A stretch of 64,000 nucleotides of DNA, from contig NW_019211456.1 of assembly GCF_002443255.2 (NCBI RefSeq), positions 47,490,486 to 47,554,485 of the forward strand, given 5' to 3'. Position numbers and translations under genes: made by a program. Positions within the stretch are counted from its first letter, which is position 1. Each line of letters begins with the position of its first letter. The notes under the pieces are model-generated. The model was not told the DNA's origin. It did no database searches and worked only from the letters and a program-made list of their open reading frames with translations. The DNA comes from Varroa destructor (Eukaryota; Arthropoda; Arachnida; Mesostigmata; Varroidae). Positions 49,701 through 63,932 of this stretch are shown in pieces.

Positions 49701-51447
49701 GGCAAACCAAATCAGGCCGGAGAGAGCAGTGTCGTAATGGTGATAGCCGTCGATAGGATGCCACGTCACCAATGCGCTTGTTTGTAACAAGAAGAGATAA
49801 ACAAAATCTACAGTAACCATTTGTACAATTTCTACCCGGCATCCTATAGTCTATTAGGCTAGCGTTACGTCAGACATTTCGCACAGAACCTAAGCGTGCG
49901 GTTTCCCTGGAAGGTTCCACTAGGTTTCGAGTTGGTTTTTCGTTTGCATTTAAATTCTACACGATTATTCGATATGATTTTTTGATAGTAAAAGAAAACT
50001 GACAGAAACTGCAAAAATCTGTTTCTGTTTGACGGAAAAACACCTGCACCCTGTATGTAGTTTTCGCCTCGCTATATGTTAAGCAGTAATTGTTACCAGA
50101 GTAACAGCGTGCCACTCTTCAGAGTTGACGTTTCCGCAGCGGAATGTACGCAACGACAGAGTGTCTACACTGGAGTCTAACTATACCTCGAACGATTGCA
50201 TTGAATCTATATACTGGCTAGAGTAAACAAGTAAGCGAGATATGCTAAGCCTTTTCAATGGAAAAACTGACGCTATGATAAATATACCAATGCTACCTCA
50301 GGAAGCTCTTACCGAGTCAGGGAGAGAATCGGCTAGCTAAGCCTTTACATAGCGATGATTATTTAAGAAAGCCCTTATATGATCTACTTAGTTCCAGGTG
50401 GCTGCCACATGCCTCAGAAGGCGATATATTTCTCTTTTGCGGTAAAGGTAAAACGAACTGCTAAGCTTGATTGTCTCGCTTGGCGTCCTCGGGTCATTTC
50501 GATTTTCGATCTAACCTTCGGCAAGAGCAGAAGTGCTTCGCATTCCTTCAACAGTATTTCAGTTGACATAGAATTAAATCTACAGCTATCGGCTATCTTT
50601 TGAGCCCTCTTTTTTTTCGACTGAATCGGCTGAATCGACGGCTCCCGCTGTCGCGTCGAAAAAGCTAATCGAGGAGATAAAAAAAGTAATGGATAAAATG
50701 CACAATCGTATCAAACAAGCCGAATCAAACTAATGCGATAGGCAACAGATACTGCCGCCATGTATCGCGGGGCAGCTGGACAGTAAGCTCTGAAACATGA
50801 CTCGCATCTATCTATTATATTATTATTATTATCATCATTATTATATCCAGTGACGTACCGGTGCTTCAGCCACAACGACGATGTTCCGTGATGGTCTATT
50901 ACGCAAAGGGAAACATCGAGCATTTGTTAGGATCGACGGCATGCCCGCCACCTAGCGTTGGCGGCAAATTCGAACGGACCAAAGCGCGAATCGATAGATT
51001 TCCGGCACTGTTTTCGACGCGCTACGCAGTCTCGCTAGATAAGCTCGATTACGATTTACACAAGCTGCCGCTTCAGGTGCCAAGTTGTGCGTTTGAATTC
51101 GACTTCGGAACCGCTTCCACCGCGAGGATATTACGGCAGATTGAATCGTACGCCGTTGCTAGAAGCTAGGTATTCTGGACTGGGTTCGACTGCCTAGTGC
51201 GCCGACGATTCAGGTCCATTGGCGTTTCCTTAGGTTTTCACGAGCCAGAAAAACAATCATCTGCAGAATCGATCCTCGCTCGTAGCTGTACTATCGTTCC
51301 GCCCGGGTTCTAACGACCACAAGCCGTAACGCGATAGGATGAATACGGGACCGTAATGAAGATGTTCAAGATAGATAATCTAAAGCGGTAGCTGTTGAGT
51401 ATATCTGCCAGTATCATTTTTCGTCTCAGTTACGTTCCTTCTTTTTG

Positions 51448-51452
<5 letters not shown>

Positions 51453-51478
<26 letters not shown>
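51453..51478. repeat. T26 homopolymer
   Basis: Twenty-six T in a row after GGATCC. On the minus strand this is an A26 run, like the tail of a retroposed copy, but no element body or target-site duplication was identified. Confidence 0.9.
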
Positions 51479-52636
51479 AGTACCTTTATTCGCAATAAAT
51501 AGTCGACGTTATATTGTCTAATGCTGATAAGTTCCTGGGGCCATAACATCGGAAAGATTCAAGGACAAGCACATCTTTCCTTTCAGAACTAAGTGCCCTT
51601 GTAGAGAAACTTACATTGTCTGCAACAAACAAGGACTACAATAGATGTAAGACCGGTCGGTCTTGCTGGTCAGCTTACGTACAGTGTGATTTTTGTGAAA
51701 AGCCAATGCTTACACGATGTTCCTATCGGACGCCAGGACCCCTTCGCAATATATACGAAAATCGTTTTACCACATATGCGCAAGCTACTGTATGCGATAC
51801 GATCCTAGAACCAATAGAGAATTTCGAAGGGAGGGTGCCAAACGGCCCGCATTAGCTAGCTCTTTGTTCGTTTTGGCATTGGCTCAGCACTGTAGAATAC
51901 AATGCGCCCATTGGGGACGTATATAGACATTAATGTTGAAATGGTTCGCGTCTGGCGGATGGCAATGCAGAGACGGATAGACGCCAACGTTGCTGCGCGT
52001 TGGGTGGATGCTGTACCCTCTTATTTATAGCACTCAATTGGAATACTCGTTTTTTTCGGCCACTGTTGATTATACCGGCTTATTAAGAAGAAAAGCGGAA
52101 AGACAATGTTTGCTCCTAACGTCCAGTAATGACTCGAAAAAATTCTACCACCACTTAGTTACAGGAGCCTGTCTTTTCTTTGCTGGCATGGAGTTATGGA
52201 CAATTGTCGTCACATTCGTAGCTTCCAGCGCCATGAACAATTAGTAACACGAGCAACCAGCGTAACGATTATCACCTCGGTGATTATCAGTAGATATAGT
52301 CCCATTATAACAGCGGCTTTTCGTAGTAGTAGTGGTGGTAATGATGATGGTGGTGGTGGTGGTCGAAGTAGCTCGGCGAGAAATAGCTATAATGAGAAAC
52401 AGTTGTAGTTTTTCCTTATATCTACTTGTTCGTGGCCACTTCTAGTAAAGTTCGACTATTATATCGTTTTCGTGCGATCTTTACGGCGCACCATCCTGCC
52501 GGCCGCCAAAGTTGATGGCAGCAGCGTCAGCTGGAGATACTGGTGCGTCAGAGAAGGCACAATGTTAGCGCCATAACGCCATACTATATCGTATACGTCG
52601 AAATGCGCCTTTGACCGCATCGAAAGCCAAATAAGT

Positions 52637-52637
<1 letters not shown>

Positions 52638-52666
<29 letters not shown>
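52638..52666. repeat. (GCA)n microsatellite
   Basis: Nearly ten GCA units. Not in an open frame that shows other coding features. Confidence 0.93.
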
Positions 52667-52667
<1 letters not shown>

Positions 52668-53427
52668 TACATCGCTGAACAGTATACGGCGCTCACTTGC
52701 CCAAATACGACGATTTGTGGCGTAAATAAGATCCGGGCCAAGGCCTCATCTTATTATTATTATTACCATCATTATTATTTTCACCCTGCCGCCTATCGGC
52801 TAATTTAATGGCTCATTTGCCATTATCATGCAGATTTATAGCTAACAGAAGAGCCGTCAATAGATAAATGCGTTAGTAAAACGAATATATTATGTGTTAA
52901 TAAACAATAGATAGCCCGCTTGTTTATTAAAGCATGGCTAACATTTGGCGTCCTTTCATCAATCAACGTATTCGACTCTGTTCAGCTTTATCCTGAAAAG
53001 CGTCCGGATCACCAGGCCAGTACGAACAGAGGTAAATCATGCGAGTAAAGATCCACCGAAGTATGAAATAGGCGCAAATTCGTCAACAGCGCTCAAGCAG
53101 CCATTAGAAATCAGTAACAAGTGCCAGTTCAGATTAGATTACTATTTTCTAACAATACGAGTGTGTCCTAAGAAGATCCTGTCGGTCGGTCGGTCGATCG
53201 ATTTCGATGGCTATGATGCACACATACGTTGACATCGTCCAGTTTACTCGAATTATGGCCTCATTTTTTTTTTAACTATGCGTATTAAATCATTTGACGC
53301 TCTCTTACTTCAGGCCTAGCGCCCGCGGCACATGCTCTCTGCTGGCGTCACTCCACAGGATGCCTCCTACCCCTCCTTTCACAGTTATATGTCTATTCTG
53401 TTTCACATAAACACACGGTGATTTTCT

Positions 53428-53437
<10 letters not shown>

Positions 53438-53458
<21 letters not shown>
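53438..53458. repeat. T21 homopolymer
   Basis: Twenty-one T, preceded by a T/C-rich stretch from 53422. Overlapping open frames with Phe or Lys runs are artefacts of it. Confidence 0.9.
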
Positions 53459-53461
<3 letters not shown>

Positions 53462-54427
53462 GAAATACAGTCATACAAGGTGTAAGAAATGTACAATTTT
53501 TTGCTATCTAGCATTAAACTCTCTCATTATGCGCCTGAATATTAATAGGCGGCCAACTTATTCCAGTCTCAGTAACTCTTATGACGCCACAACGATTTCT
53601 ATATGCATTATAACTATATGGAATCATTGGACACTCGTTCCCTTTCCTCTGTTGTGTATGGATCTAGAAGTATAAATGTATGGATCTAATGCTAGTGCTA
53701 CTGGTGCTGACGCTGCGATGCGTACACGCGCCTGTGGCAGGCCCAGCCAAAATCGATGATGATCGGATTGAATCGCAGCGATAGCCGTCACAGGCGTCTG
53801 CTTAAGCGGACTCCTACCTGAAGGCCTGAACATATTTAAATGTGGCAATCAATGAGCGACGCCAACGCCACCAACGCGAACACCCTTGCTTTCATTAAAC
53901 AGACACTCATCTATTTGAGCGTATGTCGATACGCGAACATTTACGCCTACAGACGGACGAACAGATCTGCGCAAGCCTGCACACACGATGCCAGCGTCTG
54001 AAGTGCCTAGTCAGTCGAGGCAATACCAACAACAACAACAGCAACACCTAAAATCGGTAACATAACAGAAGACGGACAATCGAGCGCGCCCATAACAACG
54101 CCACCCCCACCCCAACGAAATTGACGATAATGGCAATGCCGGTACTGATAATGCTGATGATGGTGACAAAATCCGCATTCCTCCACCGTCTCGATCGCCA
54201 CGATCTATGCCTATAGTATCATCACCACAATACAACTGCAACTGCTTTATTCCACTATTATACGACACCTATACGTACATTGATTGAGCTCTCGTAACGA
54301 GGCTTCTGCTTTGGCGACTGAAGCAATCCGATGCGTAGCCGACAGCCATCGCCACACCCCCTACACCTCCTACATCTTTTTCCCCACGTATCCTCTTCTC
54401 TACCGTCTCCTTTTGTGTATGCCACAG

Positions 54428-54477
54428 GACGACGACGACGACGGCGACGACGACGAGGAAGGGGAGGAGGAGGAGGG
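54428..54477. repeat. (GAC)n/(GGA)n triplet block
   Basis: About nine GAC units with one GGC interruption, followed by GGAGGAGGAGGAGGG. Overlapping open frames on both strands reflect the repeat. Confidence 0.85.
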
Positions 54478-57400
54478 AAATGTGGGTGATGAGAAGGCCG
54501 AAACGCCGCCGGCGATGGTGGCATTGGCGACTAACTGAGACCAGTAACCGCAGCGATATTGACAACAAAAATGTAACAACACAGTTCCGTTTTTCATTGT
54601 TATGTTGTTGGCATCCGCAGCAAGCGTAAAATCGAAATGAGACCCAACATTGTGATGACAAGGTGGCGGTAGAGGGAGTTGTGGAGGACAGGATAATTGT
54701 GATCAGATACGCACGAGGTTTGCTGCGAGGTATATATTAGACAAATGTATACCGGGACAATATGTCAGTCGTGAAATGACCACCTCTGCGGTGAGCATCA
54801 ATAGTTCGGAAGGTATAGGGCAACTAAGTTCGTTCGTGAAAAATCGTCAGACAGTTAAAAAGTACCTTAAACTTCCTGTCTTAGAATGGCGTATCAGTTC
54901 ATCGATCGGGATTAGATTAACTATATATTGTTAACTAGAGATACGTACAGTTATCATATATGTCTGACGAAACAGACGACGATCGATACCGGCAGACTAA
55001 CGGTTTCGATATTGGCATTATTCTATTTTTAGCAATCAGAATAGACAGGCAAATGTGTGATACAGATAGGTATCGTAAAATCGACGGGTTATTAGTATCA
55101 TAATCTAGGATTACGGTCTTCATAGTTCATTGCTTTCATCATGCTTATTTCTTTCTATTTCCGCTACTCCACCTGGCCATTTATCTGTCAGTATAGCCGC
55201 CGTGCTTCACGTCAATAGCTTTCGTTGCGGTGAAGACTATATTTTGAAAAGTACCGAAACAGGGAGTGGGCCCTCTTGCTTTGCGCAAGCATAGGATCAT
55301 TCAGCCGAGTGATACTACCGAAATACACAAGTAACGAACAACGCTGGCAGGCCACAGAACGCGCTGGCGCGTCGTCTACCACAACATTACAAAAAGCCTG
55401 CAACGCTTTTCTAGTAGAAGAGGCTTCCTTTATTAGCTATCCCTGTGTATTCGCTAGCAATACATCCTCGAATGTCTCTTTTTTAACCTTAACGCTTTCT
55501 TCCAGAGCTTCACCGTGACCGCTTCACGATCGGCATCACCAACACTCTTACGTGCATAGCGGTCGTTTGCCATCGTCGAACGACCTTTGACCTGTGCGCT
55601 GCGTTTTTAAAAGGAGTACCCTCCCATATTTGCCAGTGAGAGCTAGCAGCAGAAGCAACGATCATTATACTATGCTACGGTGAACGTTAGCAACGCAATG
55701 GAACAATAAGACCACCTTCACTCGCCCGGCAACTCAAAAATTGCCGGACTAACCAGCGGCAATAACTAGCTGCGTACGGGGTGCCGAGCAAAAACTGCAC
55801 CAAAGATGTAGAAAGTAGGTCCTGCAAGAAAAGGCTTACTAACTGCTGCGCCAGCGTGTATAAGGGGGTTCGGATGCATAAATCCAGCTTCCACTATTCA
55901 ACGACACTGGCCAAAACGCCAAGAAGCAGCAGCTAAAGACGCCAATGGAAAGAGTCGTAGCTAAGTCAACAAGTGCAACAGCCCAAACGAGGGGACGGCC
56001 GTTTATCCAAGTAGAAGTTTTGCTGCAATAATGGGACCCTGTCGCAGACGTCGCCGGCACCGCCGAAGTTTTGTGTCCGTGACCGGCCGCCAACTCGCAT
56101 GACTCGTTCGCGTCATGGGGTAGTCGCGCACAATCAATCAATCACTCGACTAACCCTCCGGAACTGACCGGAGCTGCACAGTATCTTGTTGTCAAGGTTT
56201 TCGTCAGGGGACACAACGCCGCTGATGTGCTATATATGTATGCTATGCGCCCCATGATTCTTGTTTTGACGCTGGCGAACGTTCAGCTAGACAGAAAAAG
56301 AAGACGCTTATCAAAATCATACTTGTCTCGACGAGCGCGCACGAGAATATTTAAAACTAACAATGTTAAGTTAGCACTGACTAACTGCGCCGGTTGTGAG
56401 CAATGTACGCTAACTGGTATGCCGTTAACATCGAAGACATGAAATCGTATCGATTACTCACCCATTCGAGAACGTCTCAAGTTGATCGCGGCGGGTGCCG
56501 GCAGCGAAGATGATGTCCCGAGGTCAAATGGAGACATCGAAAGCCCAATCCGGTTCCGAGGGCCGCTTTCCGCCTGATGGCTAGTCTGTCGTCAGCGAAA
56601 TAGTGTACAAATCCGCACGCACTCCCTTGAACCGTATTCCTACAACACAATCGAACGACATATGATGTGATGATTGATGATGACCGAACGCTTTAAACAC
56701 GAGTACAGGCCAAGTTTCCCGATACTGCTTTGTATCTGTTTGACACATTAAACCTGTAATCTTTGCGATAGACATCGGGCAAATGCTAGAGCAAGCGACT
56801 GACAAATATTCACTTCGGATACCTAAAAGGGCAGAGATTTCCTTTAGAGTGTGGACTTAGGTGCCTTCCTGTTTACTGTTCCAGCAGTCTGAATGGAGGC
56901 CGGCTTACGGCCTGCAGCTAAATTGAATGATAACTAACTATGGTAGGTGCACACTCTATAAAGCGTTCTATTACATGTGGGCGTGCGAGGAAAGCGGGAA
57001 CATTTTTTGGAAAGTGTCTTTTCCTGGTATTGTAGTTTCAGTAGCTGCAAGTGTTTATTATAAGCTTTCTGGAATTCAGGTTAAAGGACAGTCGGCAGCT
57101 GGATTATACGACTGATAATGTCAGTGGCAGGCCACTCTAACTGTTGTCCGTCTGAGCCTAAGTACGCCAAGTAGTTGAAAAAACACAGTTTGATACCGCA
57201 AGTGACTACTTCTATGCCACGTTAATCCTGCGAGTGAAATCTTTTCAGTCGTATATCTGACTGTTTAATTGAAATGATTGTCGCAACGCAAACAAACAGT
57301 GATGATTTTCAATGTGAAACATATTCTACACGCGCACGCCTTCAATGACACATTACATTGAATGAAGTATAATTGGGCTCCTCATGTGTGTAGATAAATC

Positions 57401-60400
57401 CATTACACGGTTCTACCAGCGAGTCGTAAAATGTAACAGACATCAGGCGCCACATACGTGCGGCCTCTGCTCTGCTGGTCACGTCACTGTGTTCAGGCGA
57501 GCTATGTGAGTCGGTGCAGATCGTAGCGCACTGCTAGAAGGCGCCACTGAAGCTTAAAGGGCGCTAGGGCCGGGACGGCCTTTGAAATTCCATGCCACAT
57601 TACCTGATAGGGCAAATCATACGTCAGCGTAACTAGGCATATTACCTATTTGTCTGACCAAGTAACGGAAGGGGCGAGGAACCTTTGGGAATAGACGTAA
57701 CACGTTCTGTCGTGATCACCCATCCTAGATCGGCGTAGAAACCAACATCAGGTCACAGGATAGGCAACTTGCATTGGATTGCAGAGCTGGATTGGTCTCA
57801 CAATGTACAAGCGAGCTGCACCGCTCTGCGAGCGCATCACTACCAGCCATTGGGTAACTAGACTCGATAGGCAGAACAGACAAAGAACAAAGATGTAGCA
57901 GACCGTCTACCGTGTCTAGTTACGGTTTCGCGTGTTCCTATTTGACTACTGGGCACCCAAAGATATGCAATAGTTCTCTTCATCACGATTCATCTCTGCG
58001 CTCGATACCGAACGGACGCAGGTGGATGGTAACGGGTTATCAGATTTGACATCCGCCAGGGATCACATACTGGTCACACGTCTTTAACTAGGTAGTTGAT
58101 AATGATTTAGTGGACACGTTGTTTTAACAACAAGGACAAAGGGCAACTGACGGGTAAACTGTTGCCTTAACTCATTATTCAAATCTGGCTCGCTTTTCGA
58201 GCGAGCACTTAGAGGCTGGGATGCCTACCTACATTTCACAGAAACGAGAACTAAAATTACTCTCTTTCCTAATCAACCGTATGTTATCTATACGCGTCGT
58301 ATGCTATTGTGTGTGAACTTCTGCCTGCCACCAATTGAGGGCAGCAATGTTACGGACTCGAAAACTTTCAAATCGCCGAGCTCATACCATGTCCCTTCAG
58401 TGTCCAGATGGACATTACGGAAGCCCAACTGACGTTTCCGATCTCAGACACTGTGTCGCTTTTTAGGAGTACGTCACGAGTTGGGGCGAAAATAATTATC
58501 TAACTGTTCTCGCAAAATCAAGAGTGTACAATAAACCGTCTTGATGGAGGTCTTTTAGGTTCGCGCTATTCGTATCGAGGGTGATTAAGAAAGAACAACC
58601 ATAGTAGTCAATTAAGTTAAAATACCCGGTAGAAGCTTTCGTCTTTTCTCAAGCACAGCGGGCGTCCGTTTTCCTAGTCATTGAAAGATAGCTTTGCCTT
58701 TAAAAAACAATTTCTTCTTATCAACTACGACCACGGTCAATTTAAGTAGCTTTCTTTCTTGTAATTGAACAGCCGATTGTGCTCTAAAGTTCGATCGTAT
58801 GTGTTTAAGTTATAATCGTGTGATGTTACTTATATTGCTATATAAAATTGAATTAATCGTTAACGAACTTTGGCGAGCTCAAAAAATCTTTCGAGTGATG
58901 TTTTACAAAAAAAAAAAAAAGAAACAGATCTTTGCGCTAGTGACATTGGAGCTTCTACTATCGTTTACGTTCGCGCATACGGCAAACAGTCTTACGTAAA
59001 ATTGCCGATTATGTATTCCAATAGGAAGCAATTACAAAGTATATCGACTTTGATGTTTTCACGACGGAACTGCTTTATCTACCCGTTATAGTTTCAACAG
59101 ACCTGTCGATAGGCCCTATGTAAATTGACATTAGTGACACATGTTCGAATGATCAGGACGATCTATAATAGGTCGTGGTCGAGTTAATCATCTGACGTAT
59201 CCCCTCCGATTCTCGATTCACGAGGTACGAGCCAAAAGAAATCGCGTCCTTCCCAAAGATCGGTCATAAATTGAAGCAATTTTTACAATCAATTAGACAT
59301 AGGCAAGTTACATTGAGTTTGACCAATGTCTTTTTCCAAAGGATCTTCCATTATTTCCACACTTTAATGAGTACAGTGTGGGAAAACCCCAGCCCTTATC
59401 GTGGAATTTCGAAAAACACTATGAACGACGCTGGTAATAATGGAAAATCCAGCTCACCATCCAATTTCCGGCCATAATTTTCGTTGCCCTCAAACCGCTG
59501 CTGTTGGCGATCGTGACGATTATAACAATATTACGTTAGAGTTAATGCGAATAAATGGAGTAGTAATTATTGTATTAAATGTTTCTTGTCGCTGACGATC
59601 TTCAGGTGCTGATGATCAAACAGAGCACCTCTGCACAGGGACTAGGATGGCGTTGGCCTAATGAAATCCACACGATTACGTTCCGCAGTATGAACGAAAT
59701 AGGTTCTCTAATCAAAAGCAGTTTGCCTTTTTTCTGCTATGAAGTTCATCGAAATGACGCGCCTACAGACGAACGCATCGGTTCACTCGATTCGCCCGAC
59801 AACTCGAACAGCTGCCGTCTAAACCACATACCAGATTTTCTGATTCCAGACAGACGGTAAAACGCGTCGTCGTTAAGTTTCAGAACTGTTAAATACCAGC
59901 TAGCGGTCGACAAATGCTGAGTTCGTCGACCCTCGTGCTCGCTCTTCTGCCGAGGCTATTCGATCTCATTACTGAGTTTAGATAAACTGTGGAGCATTAA
60001 TACCCTGTATACTACTGGCGGCATTCCCGTTTGCGCTGCTATTGACGGCCAACTGATTTGCCCAAGCGCCGATCGAGCTGTCCGGCAGAGTTCAACTCTG
60101 GACGCAGAGTACTGAGCATCAGGCAACACCTAGAGGTGTGGGGGCTAATGGGGTTGCAATGCAAATGAAAAGGTTTTTCCCACAGCATATAGGTCATCGC
60201 ACAGCGCACTAATGAAGCTCTAAAAAAAATCATCCAGTAAGACCAACACAGATCACTTAATATGGCCGGTGGGACACATTCTATTACCGAAAAAGGTTTT
60301 TAAACAGCACTAACGATAATCTACTCACAGCCAAGTCTCTTTCATATATTACTTGAACAAATGAAACAAACGTCAAAGGACAAGTATGTAGCTAGTAGGC

Positions 60401-62318
60401 ACGTAGGTCAAAAGTACTATCCATCAGTGTTACCATATGTTAACCGGTTAATCCCTTCGAATTAATGATCTATTTTTGGAGTACGCCCTAATGAATTAGA
60501 ACTTGAGCACAGACTTGTCTTCCATCGAACATCAGCAGTGCTCGCATGAGGTGAGCTGATTTGTATCTTCCCAAGTCATTTGATGTAACGGTGGGCTAGC
60601 AATATTCAGCATAGGTTAAGCGCATGCGGCTAGAAAAACTTGTGTTTACTATAAGCAGATCGAAATCCCAATTTGCCAATTCTCCAGGCCGAGCTCGTGC
60701 AAAGTTGCATTGACAGCTTGGTCTCATCTGTGCGAAAAAAAAACTTTCTTACTCGTTTCTGTGCACGAACAGGTTAATTTAGTCCTTCGATGAGGTAATT
60801 GCTATGATGTTGGGGACGACACAATCGTCGGAAAGTAGCCGAGGCCTTACGATCGAGACGTAAATCCAGCTGATGTATCTATTGGCGGTCATACCATTGT
60901 TGCACAACTACACAAATCGGAGGGCAAACTTTCTGACAATTCCTCACTTTACACCCACTTTGCACGCTTTTATACTCAGGTCCCAACGAGGGGAAGAGGG
61001 CCAACGAAAACAGGAAGCTTCTTTGGTCTACTGACAGGGAGTTCCCAACTCAGAGTTTCCTTGCCTAGCAGTTGGTGTTGATGACGGCGTTTCGCCGTCC
61101 ACCTAGCTGCCTCCTAGACGGGAAGATCGATCGTTCTAGGGCAAAAAGGGAGGCAACAACGACGAAGACGAATTTCAGGATCAGTGGTAATAGGTAGCAG
61201 GTAGCTAGTTGGGCCAGGTTGCAGCTCTCCTGTGAACACTCACTTCACTCAACCTTACGATCTCATAGGATCGTCTGCGTATTTCTTTGCTCACGGCAAC
61301 AGTGGTAACGGCCGCTATCCTCTCTGACTTCGACTACAAGCAACATTAAGACTAGGAAGACTCCACCCACGGCCCATACCCAGAGCTATAACCACGGCCA
61401 TCGAATACGAACCAAGGGTTGGCCACTGATCGCCTCATTCCGAGCGGGCAGGTCTTCAGGCTGTCTAATGGCCCAGTGCTGGCTGAGCTGCCACTTTATC
61501 GTCTTTAGCTCCGTAGTTTAGGCGCCGATAGCGACGACCTGACTCATAACAAACTAACTATTAGGACTCGCTCAGGGTTCCGACCGTAGCAGCACCTTCC
61601 GTGCCGCAATTCAACGTAAATGTCACTTTACGTGTGTGCACGTATAGCCTGCCTGTCGTATTACTGTCGTCACGTCTGGGCTAGTTATTGTGTTCTTGCA
61701 CACAGATACATTTAATTGTATACGTATCTATAGCTGGGTGCGAACAGGTGAACGAGCAATAGCTCTGAGCGGTTCTGGTCGTTCAGAGGTATTCCGCCAT
61801 GTCGCGAGCAGAACGTGCCAATAAAGTTCATTCGGTTCGGTGGTGACGCTGGCGTGGTCTTGTAGCTAGACTGCACCGTACCCTGTGGCGATCTACGTGA
61901 CACTGAACTGTAGACACAGATTGACGGAAGATGGACACCTATCTTCTTGCTAACCTCCACGACCTACCTCCCACGCACAACATTACCATCATATTACAGG
62001 AGACATTCACAGTACACGCACTGCACGTATCTTTCTGCAAGCGAAATTTCCGCACGTAGTTAGAATCGAAGCACGACCGTTCGTCACACAACGAAGCCAC
62101 AGTTACGGCTTTTGAAGCGGCACTTTTCTGCGACTGCCGCTACCGTACCAGCTCCACGACTCAGCTGGCTGCCTGCGTACTGCTGACTCGTCTTCACAAA
62201 ACTGAACCGGAGCAAACGAGAAATCGAGCGGTCGGTGTCGCGCGCGCGCGTGCGTGGACAGCGATACAGCATCAGCGATCATAACTTGCTGTTCTTCTTC
62301 TTCTATTCAGCTACTATT

Positions 62319-62388
62319 ACCACCACCACGACCACCACAACAACAACAACAATAACCACAACAACAGCTGCTACTGCTGCTGCTGCTA
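62319..62388. repeat. (ACC)n, (CAA)n and (TGC)n triplet tracts
   Basis: ACC units at 62319-62337, CAA units at 62338-62351 with interruptions, and TGC units at 62374-62388. Confidence 0.85.
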
Positions 62389-62518
62389 CCGGCACTCTCC
62401 ACTGGCCACTAGTGGCAATAGAAGCCACTGGACAGACTGACTCGGTCGGCAGTAGTCGACTCGCGTTGGCTGGCGTCCTGCCTGCCCGCCTGTTGTAGTA
62501 ATGCTGGTAGTCGCTGTC

Positions 62519-62526
62519 GCCGCCGC

Positions 62527-62587
<61 letters not shown>
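62519..62587. repeat. (GCC)7-(GTC)16 compound microsatellite
   Basis: Seven GCC units at 62519-62539 run directly into sixteen GTC units at 62540-62587. Homopolymer frames (Val, Arg, Thr and others) over it are artefacts. Confidence 0.95.
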
Positions 62588-63166
62588 TTCTCGAGGAGGG
62601 CGGCAGTAGCAGCAGCAGCAGCTCCGGTGGCGATGGCCGATTGGTGCTGCCGCCGCCGCCGCTGCTGCTGGCGGCAGAGTCGTGGCAAGAAGCGCGGCTA
62701 CGAGGACACGGACGGCAACAGCAGTCGGTCGACAACAGAAGCAGCAGCAGCTTCGGCTGCAGTCGCGATGACGGTGGCGCCGGCGGCTGTGGCTACCTCA
62801 CGGCAGCTCGACAGCAACTTTGACCGGGGAAGCGTAACCCCGTTCGTAGCGGTGGAGGCCGACACCGGGGTCGTGGTAGTAGGGCTGTTGGGGGTAGCGC
62901 CGCCACCACAATGCGTTGCTCCTACTGGTAACAGTAGTAGTAGTAGTAATTGAAGACCGCTATTGCCATGTGGCGTCGGCGCTAGTAGCTGCTTCTGCTG
63001 CCGCCATAGTAGTCGAAGTGATCGCAGTAGTAGGGGCGCTGGCGGCGGTTTGTAACCACAGAAGAGAGGAAGAAACCCTCGGTCGTTGTTGGCGCCGGCG
63101 GCGGCCAAGCGGACGGCAGCTGAGGTGGCGGTCGCAGTAGTGATGCCTTTCGTCTCGTCGACCAGA

Positions 63167-63222
63167 TGAGTGAGTGAGTGAGTGAGTGAGTGAGTGAGTG
63201 AGTGAGCGAGCGAGCGAGCGAG
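63167..63222. repeat. (TGAG)10-(CGAG)4 compound microsatellite
   Basis: Ten TGAG units at 63167-63206 switch to four CGAG units at 63207-63222. A single T/C change spread along the array explains the switch. Confidence 0.95.
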
Positions 63223-63911
63223 CCAGCAGCAGCTATCCACCGACAATAACTCGACCCAATCGAATAGCCAGCAGGCGCACCGCAGCCGACAGATCGGCGG
63301 CGCTGTTCAATAGCAGTTGGGTTGCGATGGAGGCGGCGGCTACGGCAGCAGCGGGAACCGAATCGCCGCCGCGACTGTTTCTCTTTCGATCCTCCTCCCA
63401 GCAGCCGCGGCGACGGTTGCTGCAAGCGGAGCAAAGCTTGGCAGTCAGTCGGACACGAATAGCTACTGACAGCACGGACGCTAGCGACCGGCGGCCATTG
63501 TCGCAACTACCGCGCGTACAGCAACAGTCGCCGTCCTTTGAGGAGACTGCGAAAGAGCGAGTAGGTAGAAGGATCCGATCGGCGGTAACGGTTGTGGTGG
63601 CGGCAGGCCGAGTGAGTGACAGACCTTTGCCTACCGAAGCTGCTGCAGTGGCAGAAGCACCCGCTTGATGATAGTCACTAACTGCATACGACTACTGCGA
63701 GTGCGTACCGCCATCGTCGTCGACTAGGTCGTAGTTCAGCGCTGATGGCTCTTCGTGGCTTGAGAGCACGATCGTCAGCTATAGCAGAGGTCAAAGCTAA
63801 ACAGCCATCGAAAGTTAGAGTAGTAGAGCGGTGCTGGTGCGGCAAGAAGCTAGCGTTAACTATTACAGTAATCCTTGCAACAAGGGCGGCATTAGGCCAT
63901 CGCAGTGATGA

Positions 63912-63932
63912 CAGCAGCAGCAGCAGCAGCAG
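63912..63932. repeat. (CAG)7 microsatellite
   Basis: Seven CAG units. On the minus strand they give a Leu run in an open frame that mimics a signal peptide. Confidence 0.93.

Larger units (their letters stand above)
40229..51452. other. gene-poor region
   Basis: No gene recognised. It contains a 20-bp palindrome (41611-41630), a 16-bp palindrome (44551-44566), a G-quadruplex motif (46751-46773), a GGTA tract (48521-48535) and an ATT tract near 50814-50846. Confidence 0.5.
51479..62234. other. gene-poor region with microsatellites
   Basis: No gene recognised. It includes (GCA)9-10 at 52638-52666, TTA tracts at 52751-52775, T21 at 53438-53458, a (GAC)n-(GGA)n block at 54428-54477 and an A run near 58907-58920. 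57120-62200 is unstructured to my reading. Confidence 0.5.

Noticed and set aside
62386..63506. Long open frames on both strands in the GC-rich island
   Set aside because: They are homopolymer or short-period translations of triplet and TGAG repeats, open in several frames at once, without any domain.
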